Origin: Bacteroidota bacterium
GTDB lineage: Bacteria > Bacteroidota > Ignavibacteria > Kryptoniales > JAKASW01
Assembly: GCA_021789975.1 (NCBI GenBank)
Contig: JAJYIT010000027.1
Coordinates: 1-58,859, forward strand
Reading direction: 5' to 3'
DNA: 58,859 nucleotides
Made by a program: the position numbers and the translations under genes
Shown: piece after piece, positions 51,701-58,859 of the stretch
Position numbering within the stretch: the first letter of the stretch is position 1
Layout: every line of letters begins with the position of its first letter
Notes under the pieces: generated by a model
Database searches by the model: none
What the model was told of the DNA's origin: nothing
Seen by the model: the letters and a program-made list of their open reading frames with translations, nothing else

Positions 51701-52882
51701 TTACTTCGCATTCTCCAGAATTTCAGATTTTACGACCCTGAGAATTGGAAGGGTACCATGACCGGGATATGCCATCCCCAGCTCGTACAACATAATGCCT
51801 CCGAGGTGTTTCTTCCTAACGTAAGCGAATTTTGCTGAGATAGAGCTCGCATCGTCGAAGGAGATGAAGTAGTCGTTAAAAGAGACGAGACTGTCGATGC
51901 TAAGGTAGGCTGCCTCTGCCCCCTGATCCCAATGATAATATTGGGGTTCGAAATATTTTTGCATGATGCCGCTCTTTCCATCGGGCGAGTATAAGGGCAC
52001 ATCGGAAGTCACAGTGGGCGGAACCACCCATGCTTGATTCGGACCGGTGACACCTTTTCCATCTCTCATAACACCACCCTTCCAAACGGTTCCACCACAC
52101 AATGAACCAATTCCCAATTTCGATGAGTTCACTCCCGCATCCTCAAACAAGCCGACGATATAATCGCACGACGGTGCCGGAAGACCATTACCAGGTACGG
52201 TTACGCCATTAGAATATACACATCCATTATACCAGGTGTTGTAGCCTGGCGATGCCCAGGACAAATCATAAGTCATAAGATTGATCTGATCGACATATTC
52301 TTGAATATCCGCAAACACACCGTAAGGCTCCCCCCAGGCTCCCGTAGTAGTCAGAAGATACTTCGGCGAAGGTAGCGCAGCACGAAGCGCTCTTATCAGG
52401 GAAGCATACCTTGCCGTATCGGGTAAAGTCAGCGGCTCCCAATCGATATCGACTCCATCGTATCCCCTGTCTTTCACAAAACTTACAATCGACGATACAA
52501 ACCCGGCCAAATTATTCTGCGCACACGCGACGCGAAATGCTCCCTCAGTATTCCATGACCCGACAGTCACTGTAGCTTTCGTACCGGCGGCATGCGCCGC
52601 GGCGATCAACTTGCGTGAGTTCTCAGCGGTCATTCCGTTGACGTTAGTGTTTATGAAAGGTGAGTATTCAGACGGAAGGATAGCCATATGATCCGCCACC
52701 GTCATGGCAGAGAAATCGACCGCTGATAGAGGCATACTCCCATTGTCATCGGTGTTAAGGTTCCAGCCGCCTATGTAACAAGTCACCCATGGCTGCACCT
52801 GAGCATGAGTGGTGCTGGCGATCATTACCAGCGACAAGTAAATAGCAGGTACGGCTCCTGGCAAGAAACGTCTCCCTATCAA
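51701..52882 (-). CDS. Secreted GH18 chitinase-like enzyme without sorting domain
   Basis: A 393-aa paralogue of the preceding enzyme. Signal peptide AIYLSLVMIASTTHA-Q; then QPWVTCYIGGWNLNTDDNG, as in the other two. Catalytic motif DGVDIDWE at 142-149 (Glu149). It ends shortly after the barrel (GIMLYELGMAYPGHG) and lacks the T9SS tail, so it would stay in the periplasm or leave by another path. The 207 bp between it and the downstream paralogue contain no gene. Confidence 0.9.
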   Translation of the reverse strand: MIGRRFLPGAVPAIYLSLVMIASTTHAQVQPWVTCYIGGWNLNTDDNGSMPLSAVDFSAMTVADHMAILPSEYSPFINTNVNGMTAENSRKLIAAAHAAGTKATVTVGSWNTEGAFRVACAQNNLAGFVSSIVSFVKDRGYDGVDIDWEPLTLPDTARYASLIRALRAALPSPKYLLTTTGAWGEPYGVFADIQEYVDQINLMTYDLSWASPGYNTWYNGCVYSNGVTVPGNGLPAPSCDYIVGLFEDAGVNSSKLGIGSLCGGTVWKGGVMRDGKGVTGPNQAWVVPPTVTSDVPLYSPDGKSGIMQKYFEPQYYHWDQGAEAAYLSIDSLVSFNDYFISFDDASSISAKFAYVRKKHLGGIMLYELGMAYPGHGTLPILRVVKSEILENAK

Positions 52883-53111
52883 CTTTACCTCCTAAGAACG
52901 ATTTTTCGGATGAATGAACGGACGAGCTGCACTACTCTCCGGGGAATAACGGTTATCGCGTGCGAGTAGTTCCGTAAATTCTTTTCGTGGTTTGACTGTT
53001 CATAATTCAATTGTCGGACGCGGGTGCCTCGGCCAGTCCTCGACTTGTTATGCAAAGATTCCGTGGCGTATATTTATTTCTCAACGGTTCTGGAATTCTA
53101 TTAGGATGGTT

Positions 53112-53930
53112 ATGAGAAGATACTTCTCGAAAAATAGTCTAATATGGATCGCGAGCCTTGTCCCGCCACTGTTTTACGGGCTCATGTTTCTGAAAGGCGG
53201 GATAAATTTTTTCTTGAGACGCGTCCATGACGAGGATTTCCAGTTTTTCAGGTACTGCAAAGACCTGAAGAAGGGGGGACAATTCATCGATGTCGGAGGG
53301 AATTTCGGTCAATCTGCCCTCTCATATTCAATCATAGATAGGGGGCGGGACATCATATCCTTCGAGCCTAACAGGACCCTCGAGCCTTACCTCAGGTACG
53401 TTCGCAGACTCTTAGGAAAGAGATACAGATACTACCTTGTGGGCATAGGTGAGAAAGAGGTTAACTTGAAGCTCTATGCCCCGAAGTTGAATAACGTCGT
53501 ACTGACTGGGGAGGCGAGTTTCGATCCAGCTGAAGTGGAATCGCAAATGGTAAGGGACCGGGTTGGTCTTCGATATTCGATTACCTCAACCGAGTGTAAG
53601 ATAACGAGATTTGATGACTTCGTGGCAGAACACAACCTTGTGCCGCACATTATAAAGATAGATGTGCAAGGATATGAGCTATCGGCTTTGAGGGGAATGT
53701 CTTATGCAATCGGGAAGTTTCGACCGATCCTCATGATGGAAAAGAACAACGACAGCCAGTTCAAGGCAATACAGGATTTCTTAGCCGATTTTAAGTATGG
53801 CACCTTCTTTTATGACCACATAAAGAACAAGCTTCTGCTTACCGACCCTCATTCATCCTATGGTTCGAACTACTTTGCTTTCCCACAGGAGACCGTTGAG
53901 CGGGACTTGCAAGCTTTCATCCAGCACTGA
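53112..53930 (+). CDS. FkbM family methyltransferase
   Basis: A 272-aa protein. The start at 53112 (or 53106, two codons earlier) is near AGGATGG. An N-terminal hydrophobic stretch (SLIWIASLVPPLFYGLMFLKGG) may associate it with the membrane. The SAM-binding motif is GGQFIDVGGNFGQSALSYS, followed by IISFEPNRTLEPYLR, and the FkbM block HIIKIDVQGYELSALRGMSYAIGKFRPILMMEKN. FkbM enzymes O-methylate sugars or small molecules; the target is unknown. It is divergent from the second chitinase gene and convergent with the third. Confidence 0.88.
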   Translation: MRRYFSKNSLIWIASLVPPLFYGLMFLKGGINFFLRRVHDEDFQFFRYCKDLKKGGQFIDVGGNFGQSALSYSIIDRGRDIISFEPNRTLEPYLRYVRRLLGKRYRYYLVGIGEKEVNLKLYAPKLNNVVLTGEASFDPAEVESQMVRDRVGLRYSITSTECKITRFDDFVAEHNLVPHIIKIDVQGYELSALRGMSYAIGKFRPILMMEKNNDSQFKAIQDFLADFKYGTFFYDHIKNKLLLTDPHSSYGSNYFAFPQETVERDLQAFIQH

Positions 53931-53963
53931 TCGCTATATCCATAACCGATAACAAAAAGAAAT

Positions 53964-53994
53964 CGGCCATTCCCGGTGTGATTGGAAATGGCCG
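53964..53994. repeat. Inverted repeat downstream of the methyltransferase gene
   Basis: CGGCCATT (53964-53971) and AATGGCCG (53987-53994) can form an 8-bp stem. No T run follows. It precedes the stronger hairpin at 54017-54046 and may add to transcription termination. Confidence 0.4.
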
Positions 53995-54016
53995 CTGCGC
54001 ACTCCTAGATTTCCGA

Positions 54017-54046
54017 ATGTGACTCGGGTCGATTCCCGAGTCACAT
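54017..54046. terminator. Bidirectional hairpin between convergent genes
   Basis: ATGTGACTCGGG (54017-54028) and CCCGAGTCACAT (54035-54046) form a perfect 12-bp stem with a 6-base loop. It lies between the methyltransferase stop (53930) and the chitinase stop (54060). No long T run is present on either side, but the size and position make a shared terminator likely. Confidence 0.65.
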
Positions 54047-54059
54047 ATTTGCGTGATGA

Positions 54060-57044
54060 TTATTTCAAGTATACCATTCTCTTGGATGTCGATCCCTTAT
54101 CTGTCTCTATCCGGTAGATATAGATACCGCTGGCGAGTCCTCCGGGATTCCAGACTACCGCATGCATACCGGCCTGGAAAATTCCGTTCGCAAGTGTCGC
54201 GACTTCCTGTCCAAGGACATTGTAAACTTGGAGGGTAACATGACTGTCGCTGGGCAGAACGAAGTTTATGGTAGTTGATGGGTTGAAAGGATTCGGATAG
54301 TTTTGTTCCAACATGAGATTCTTCGGCAACTGTGCCACAGCACTTTGGATACCGGTTGACACCTTGTTAGAAGATGAGGGGATCTGGACGAGCTGAAGGT
54401 TGTCTACATAGAAGGTAGAGCGCGACGAGCTGCAGTTGATGATGTCGAGTCTGCTGAAAGCCTGATTTGACGGATCAAGAGCGGATACCGGAACTCTTAT
54501 TAAGGTCCATTGACCGGCCTGCACAGTACCGATGCTGGCTTCACTGAACCTTGATCCCTGGTCGTTTTCCATCTTCAATGCGAGAGATGTCGGTGTGGTG
54601 GTGTAGGCTTCAAACCTGACTGTGTCGTAAGCGGTGGAGGTCAAAGGCGTAGATCCCCAGTTTCCGTAATGTATCGATAGTGCTCCCCATGAACTTGCTA
54701 CAACCTTTATCGAGTGCGTACCTGAGAAGACCGGGGCTGTGTTGGAATAATTCACTTTGGCGCTCCACGACGCGTCCATCCACGGACTTTGAAGCGAATC
54801 TCCGAAAACCGTGTAAGCAGTCGACGAGGGCTGCGGCGTATTAGTAGGAGCGACAGGGGAGGAAGAGGAGGAAGTCAGGACTATACCGTCGACATAATAA
54901 GTCTTCGTTGTCCCGCTTGATTCCATTATCCCTACATCCTGAACATTGTAACCGCCGGGATTGAGTTGAGCAAGCGGAATGCTTACAAGGGTCCACTGGC
55001 CCACGGGTATGCTCTGCGCCGTCACCGTCGGGAAATGTTGACCTGCATCGTTTCCGAGGAAAATCATGAGAGAAATATTCTGAGAGGAATATGCCCAGAA
55101 TGTCAGATTATTGTAGGAAGCAGTTTTAATATAGTCGGCAGTACCCCAATTCCCGTTATGCAAATACAGAGTTCCCCATGCGTTATTCACAATCTTTATC
55201 GAGGATGACGCGCCGGGGTACACGGGTGAGGCGTTAGAGAAATTGATCGCGGCTCCATACGAGGCGTTTATCCATGGGCTGTCGAGTGTATTCTGGTAAA
55301 CCGTAAGACCGGTTTGACTAGCCTGGGAAGTTGTGTTGGAAACAATCACTGTAACGGAAGCGGTAGCGGTATTACCGGCGTCATCACTCGCAACCGCATA
55401 GAAAGTATGCGAACCGTTCGCCAGTGAATCGGTGTTTACCGACATCGAATATGGCGCAGAGGCAAGGGCGCTTCCGAGATTATAATTGTCGCATTTGAAT
55501 TGAACATCCGATATACCTGCATTGTCTGTTGCGCTTGCACTCAGGGTCACCATCCCTGACAAAGTTGTACCGTTCATCGGAGATGTTATTGCTACCGTCG
55601 GTACCGATGTGGCAGTCGTTGTATTGCTTACATTAACCGTCACGCTTGCAGTGGCACTGTTGCCTGCGGCGTCGGTTGCAGTGGCGGTTACTGTGTGTGA
55701 GCCATTGGAAAGGGTTGCCGTATTCTCGGAAACTGAGTATGGCGCTACAGTCACCGTACTTCCGACCTGGCTGCCATCGACCTTGAAGGTCACGCCGGTA
55801 ATGCTGGAATTGTCCGTTACGTTCGCAGAGACCGAAATCGTTCCTGAAATTGTAGACCCGCTCGCAGGCGACGTTATCGACACAGTGGGCCCGGATGGTG
55901 CGGTGGGCGTAGAAGTTGTCCCGTTCTGAAGGAATTCCTGGGTGACGTTGAGAAACGGATTCGTCCCGTTGCTGTAGCTCATCCCTATTTCATAGATAAT
56001 GAGACCGCCGATACCTGAGCTCTTTACGTAAGCCAGTTTAGCTGCCAGTGCCGTTGTGTCATCATAAGAAAGGAACCAGTCGCTGGAACTTGTCCCGCCG
56101 TTGTAGCTAAGGTATGAAGCTCCTGCGCCAGAATCATAATGATAAAGGGAAGAGTTGTAGTACTGGGACATAATTGTATTATAGGGAATATCTTCCTGCC
56201 ATGAAGTTACCGTAGAGATCGATTGGTTGGCTCCCGTTACACCTTTCCACAAGCATCCGCCCGGCTCGCTGCCGATGCCGATCTTGGCTGCCTGTATGCC
56301 GGCAGCTTCCATTGCTTTAACCAGGTCATCGCACGAGGGCATTGGCTGACCGTTGGCAGGGATAGTCACTCCGTTGGAATACACAGGCGCGGCGTACCAC
56401 GTATTGTAACCCGGCGCGTCCGTGTCAAAGTCATAAGTCATCAAGTTGATCTGATCAATATCAGATTGGACGGCGGCAAATGCGGAATATGGCTCGCCCC
56501 ATGCAGAAGTAACCGTGATGAGGTAGGGAGACGGAAGTGCCTGTCGCAATGCTTTAACCAACGCTTCCCATTGCGGTGCATCGGTTGCACTGAAAGGCTC
56601 CCAGTCTATATCGACACCATCGTACCCTCTCTCTTTGACGAAAGCCACAAGGTTTCCGACAAAAGTCGGGAGGTTCGCAGGACTAGTCGCGACGAGGAAT
56701 GCCGATTCTGTACTCCACGCACCGATCGTCACCGTCACCTTAACCCCGTATGAATGAGCGGCCGAAATAAGGAGTGAGGAATTGGCTTGTGTCATATAGG
56801 CATTGACGGTATCGAGAAATGTTCCGCTTGTGGCCGGGAGTATAGACATATGGTCGCACACGGTCATTCCCTTGAAGTTTATGCCGGATATCGGCATGGA
56901 TCCATTGTTGTCGTAATTAAGATCCCAGCCGCCGACATAGGCTGTGATCCATGGTTTTGTCTGCGCTCCCGCTAATCCGGCAGCCGCCAGCAATATCATG
57001 ATCGCCGGAAGAATTGCGCACAAGGTATATTTAATCTTGCTCAT
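54060..57044 (-). CDS. Multi-domain secreted GH18 chitinase-like enzyme with Ig-like and CBM-like modules and T9SS tail
   Basis: A 994-aa protein, starting at 57044 with AAGGAGAAAC upstream. Order: signal peptide (1-27), GH18 barrel (28-370; catalytic DGVDIDWE 142-149), two ~90-aa Ig-like repeats (SVSITSPASGSTISGT ... and VAITSPMNGTTLSGM ...), two ~150-aa paralogous carbohydrate-binding-like modules (first YQNTLDSPWINASYG, second FGDSLQSPWMDASWS; both end in YYVDGIVL/FYVDNLQLV), and a T9SS sorting domain (NYPNPFNPSTTINFVLP). The binding modules probably anchor the enzyme to insoluble glycan. Its start overlaps the degenerate receiver gene by 14 bp. Confidence 0.93.
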   Translation of the reverse strand: MSKIKYTLCAILPAIMILLAAAGLAGAQTKPWITAYVGGWDLNYDNNGSMPISGINFKGMTVCDHMSILPATSGTFLDTVNAYMTQANSSLLISAAHSYGVKVTVTIGAWSTESAFLVATSPANLPTFVGNLVAFVKERGYDGVDIDWEPFSATDAPQWEALVKALRQALPSPYLITVTSAWGEPYSAFAAVQSDIDQINLMTYDFDTDAPGYNTWYAAPVYSNGVTIPANGQPMPSCDDLVKAMEAAGIQAAKIGIGSEPGGCLWKGVTGANQSISTVTSWQEDIPYNTIMSQYYNSSLYHYDSGAGASYLSYNGGTSSSDWFLSYDDTTALAAKLAYVKSSGIGGLIIYEIGMSYSNGTNPFLNVTQEFLQNGTTSTPTAPSGPTVSITSPASGSTISGTISVSANVTDNSSITGVTFKVDGSQVGSTVTVAPYSVSENTATLSNGSHTVTATATDAAGNSATASVTVNVSNTTTATSVPTVAITSPMNGTTLSGMVTLSASATDNAGISDVQFKCDNYNLGSALASAPYSMSVNTDSLANGSHTFYAVASDDAGNTATASVTVIVSNTTSQASQTGLTVYQNTLDSPWINASYGAAINFSNASPVYPGASSSIKIVNNAWGTLYLHNGNWGTADYIKTASYNNLTFWAYSSQNISLMIFLGNDAGQHFPTVTAQSIPVGQWTLVSIPLAQLNPGGYNVQDVGIMESSGTTKTYYVDGIVLTSSSSSPVAPTNTPQPSSTAYTVFGDSLQSPWMDASWSAKVNYSNTAPVFSGTHSIKVVASSWGALSIHYGNWGSTPLTSTAYDTVRFEAYTTTPTSLALKMENDQGSRFSEASIGTVQAGQWTLIRVPVSALDPSNQAFSRLDIINCSSSRSTFYVDNLQLVQIPSSSNKVSTGIQSAVAQLPKNLMLEQNYPNPFNPSTTINFVLPSDSHVTLQVYNVLGQEVATLANGIFQAGMHAVVWNPGGLASGIYIYRIETDKGSTSKRMVYLK

Positions 57045-57486
57045 GTTTCTCCTTTTGTAAAGCACCTTCATTCAAGAACGCGCTTTGGGATTTCCGTTGG
57101 TTGACAAACATACCGAAACGCGACTTCTCCGATGTTGCTTCGTTCAGCGTTTCGATCAAAAGATCTAGCCCCATGGTGAGATCGAACACGAAATTGGCCC
57201 CAAGCTCGCGCCAGACTTCCTGTGTGTCGTAAGAAAGCACTCCCGTCAAGACGATTATATTTGTCTCGGGATTTATTGCCCTCAAGTTGGCAGCAGTCCG
57301 AAGAAGAGGCTGGCTTAGTCTTTGGAAACAGACAACCACTATGTCCGGCAGGGAGCGATGAATAATGTCTATCGCCTGCCTGAGGTCGGTAGTCTCACCT
57401 ATTAGTTCGATCTCAGGTATCTCGGTGACGACGGTCCGAATTCGGTATCGCAGTACATCCGAATCATTTATTACTAGTACTCTCAT
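57031..57486 (-). CDS. Stand-alone receiver-like protein lacking the phospho-acceptor Asp
   Basis: A 151-aa protein. It has the receiver fold pattern (MRVLVINDSDVLRYRIRTVV, IELIGETTDLRQAI, LPDIVVVCFQRLS, IIVLTGVLSYDTQEVWRELGANFVFDL) but position 53, where the phosphorylated Asp is expected, is Cys, and no conserved Lys appears. The C-terminal tail has no DNA-binding domain. It overlaps the chitinase start by 14 bp, suggesting coupling. A protein-protein switch or relic of a two-component regulator is possible. Confidence 0.75.
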   Translation of the reverse strand: MRVLVINDSDVLRYRIRTVVTEIPEIELIGETTDLRQAIDIIHRSLPDIVVVCFQRLSQPLLRTAANLRAINPETNIIVLTGVLSYDTQEVWRELGANFVFDLTMGLDLLIETLNEATSEKSRFGMFVNQRKSQSAFLNEGALQKEKHEQD

Positions 57487-57940
57487 GATTTCATCGACTT
57501 ACTTCTGGATATCATGGGACTAAGATAGGGAGCGTCGTCGCTGACGGGGTATCGGAGGTGTTGTGATTCTTCAGTACTCTACGAGGAAAAATGGATGTAG
57601 TCGAAAGTGACGGGCGGCTATCACGAAAAATATGATGGACGATGTAGATTTCGTGATGGAGACAAATAGAATGAATCCGGGAATTGGTGGGTATGAACGT
57701 AAGGAGTTAGGAAGCTGGGAAGCTGCTATTAGGAAAAGAAGGGGGAATTTCCAAGAGGCGCGATAAGGTGGGAAAATTGTTAGGGAAAGGAACCGAGATT
57801 AAACAGTAACCCGTTGACTCGATCAAGAACCATGGAATTGAGGAAGAGATAGTTGGTGCATTGTACGAACAGAATCGTTACACACCTGAACATTGCTGCG
57901 TTCTTGATGGGATCGCTGCTGTCTGACTAGGATTCTGTCG
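57487..57940. other. Intergenic region upstream of the receiver gene
   Basis: About 450 bp between two minus-strand genes. It is purine-rich on the plus strand with no supported ORF, hairpin or promoter that I can recognise. It should contain the promoter for the receiver-chitinase pair. Confidence 0.45.
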
Positions 57941-58675
57941 TCACAAACTCAGCTTCATAAACAGCCGCTCCGGAAGATGGACTATCACCAGCATAATGAA
58001 CTTCCAGTACCATCGGCTGTAAACGACAGGTTTGTGGGAACGGTACGCCTTGAAAATGTCATTCGCAACTTGCTTCGGACTCGCGGTGAGCAGTGGCGGC
58101 AAAGGTTTTCCTTCTGTCATCTTCGTAGCCACAAAGCCAGGTTTAACCGTCATTACCTGGACGCCTTTTTTGCTGAGTCTATTTCGCAGCCCCGATAGAT
58201 AAGATGTGAAACCGGCTTTTGCTGAGCCATAGATATAATTACTCATCCTTCCTCTGTCTCCGGCAACTGAGCTAATCCCGATGATGAAACCGCTGCGACG
58301 CGCCTCGAAGTCTTCAGCGATAATATTTAAAATGGAGACTGCGGCTGTAAAGTTGGTCTCCAGAACGGTCTTGCTCTCTGCCCAATCCGACTGATTTGGA
58401 ATCTGATCGCCGAGGTAGCCGATGGCATATAAAACACCGTCCGGTTTCTCTTTGAATTGCGACCAGAATGTTTGATGCGAAGCTAAGTCGAGCGCCTGGA
58501 ATGAGACACCCTCAGCGTTGACTCCGTATCGGATCCGCAAGTCAGCTGCGTCCCGGAATAGAATCTCAGTTTTCCTTCCGGCAAGGAGGATATCCCACCC
58601 TTCAGACGCATAACGATGAGCAACCGCGCGCGCAATATCGCTGGTTGCACCCAAGACGAGTAAAGTATTCTTCAT
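57941..58675 (-). CDS. Short-chain dehydrogenase/reductase
   Basis: A 244-aa SDR. The N terminus is MKNTLLVLGATSDIARAVAHRYASEG, a nucleotide-binding Rossmann motif in the GATSDIA form, then LLAGR (NADP-type Arg). The catalytic triad is in GISSVAG (Ser) and YIYGSAK (Tyr and Lys). The C-terminal end (RWYWKFIMLVIVHLPERLFMKL) is hydrophobic, as in the DprE2-like membrane-associated group. Substrate is not predictable; reduction of a keto sugar or lipid is possible. No partner oxidase is in the window. Confidence 0.88.
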   Translation of the reverse strand: MKNTLLVLGATSDIARAVAHRYASEGWDILLAGRKTEILFRDAADLRIRYGVNAEGVSFQALDLASHQTFWSQFKEKPDGVLYAIGYLGDQIPNQSDWAESKTVLETNFTAAVSILNIIAEDFEARRSGFIIGISSVAGDRGRMSNYIYGSAKAGFTSYLSGLRNRLSKKGVQVMTVKPGFVATKMTEGKPLPPLLTASPKQVANDIFKAYRSHKPVVYSRWYWKFIMLVIVHLPERLFMKLSL

Positions 58676-58859
58676 TGCCCTCCCGACACGTTGAAAATTC
58701 TCGCTGTCAAACCTTCCATTGTCCCTTTATGATCGGTGATGTCCGTAACTTTGTGTAAAAATTAGGAGGTGCCGCTCCAGTCCCGTCAACGATATTTGTA
58801 TGTCGGGATCCCGCAAAGCGGTTGATCGGTTAAAATTGTAATTGGCAAAAAACAAGACA
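58676..58859. other. Sequence upstream of the dehydrogenase gene, to window end
   Basis: 184 bp with no gene. It should contain the dehydrogenase promoter; no recognisable elements were found. Confidence 0.4.

Overview
The window looks like a chromosomal segment of a Gram-negative bacterium of the Bacteroidota/Ignavibacteriota (FCB) side of the tree. The main reasons are two secreted chitinases with C-terminal type IX secretion (T9SS) sorting domains (motif NYPNPFNPSTT), a Bacteroidota-type outer-membrane porin relic, a GH127/GH3 hemicellulose locus and Na+-coupled solute symporters. The lineage is inferred; no rRNA or other marker gene is present. No tRNA, rRNA, CRISPR array or insertion sequence was recognised.

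Region 1 (about 1-27 kb, all on the minus strand) is an extracellular contractile injection system (eCIS, the PVC/Afp family of phage-tail-like particles). Twenty genes run from 25181 down to 89, mostly with 4-bp stop/start overlaps: a small winged-helix-like protein, a small beta protein, sheath, tube, a zinc-ribbon baseplate-type protein, a disordered protein, the DUF4255 tail terminator, an AAA+ ATPase, an 89-aa conserved protein, the DUF4157 'eCIS core' protein with two HExxH motifs, CIS_tube, LysM, gpD hub, gp5 spike, PAAR-like tip, gp25, two large baseplate-J proteins, a gpI-like tail protein and a 1490-aa right-handed beta-helix protein, presumably the fibre or receptor binder. Directly upstream lies a sigma-54 enhancer-binding protein with a degenerate receiver. 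The gap between that regulator and the operon holds a near-consensus -24/-12 promoter and palindromes suited to an enhancer, so the particle is probably expressed under sigma-54 control. No tape-measure gene is recognisable. An imperfect 33-bp direct repeat flanks the whole block.

Region 2 (27.4-38 kb) is a sugar-utilisation locus: L-arabinose isomerase, a GH63-like glycosidase, a GH127 beta-L-arabinofuranosidase, a GH3 glycosidase with a PA14 insert, and an SSS-type sodium/solute symporter followed by a small membrane protein. Together they suggest release, uptake and isomerisation of L-arabinose from plant-type polymers.

Region 3 (38-42.8 kb) holds an NhaD/ArsB-superfamily antiporter and a nitrogen group: a broken porin gene, the PII protein GlnK, the ammonium channel Amt and a small membrane protein.

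Region 4 (43.4-49.9 kb) is a stressosome-type module (RsbR, RsbS, RsbT). Its output is not an RsbU phosphatase but a PAS-rich histidine kinase with an RsbU-like N-terminal domain, followed by an overlapping NarL-type response regulator and then a second sigma-54 activator.

Region 5 (50-58.9 kb) contains three paralogous secreted GH18 chitinase-like enzymes (two with T9SS tails, one without), an FkbM methyltransferase, a degenerate stand-alone receiver overlapping the largest chitinase gene, and a short-chain dehydrogenase.
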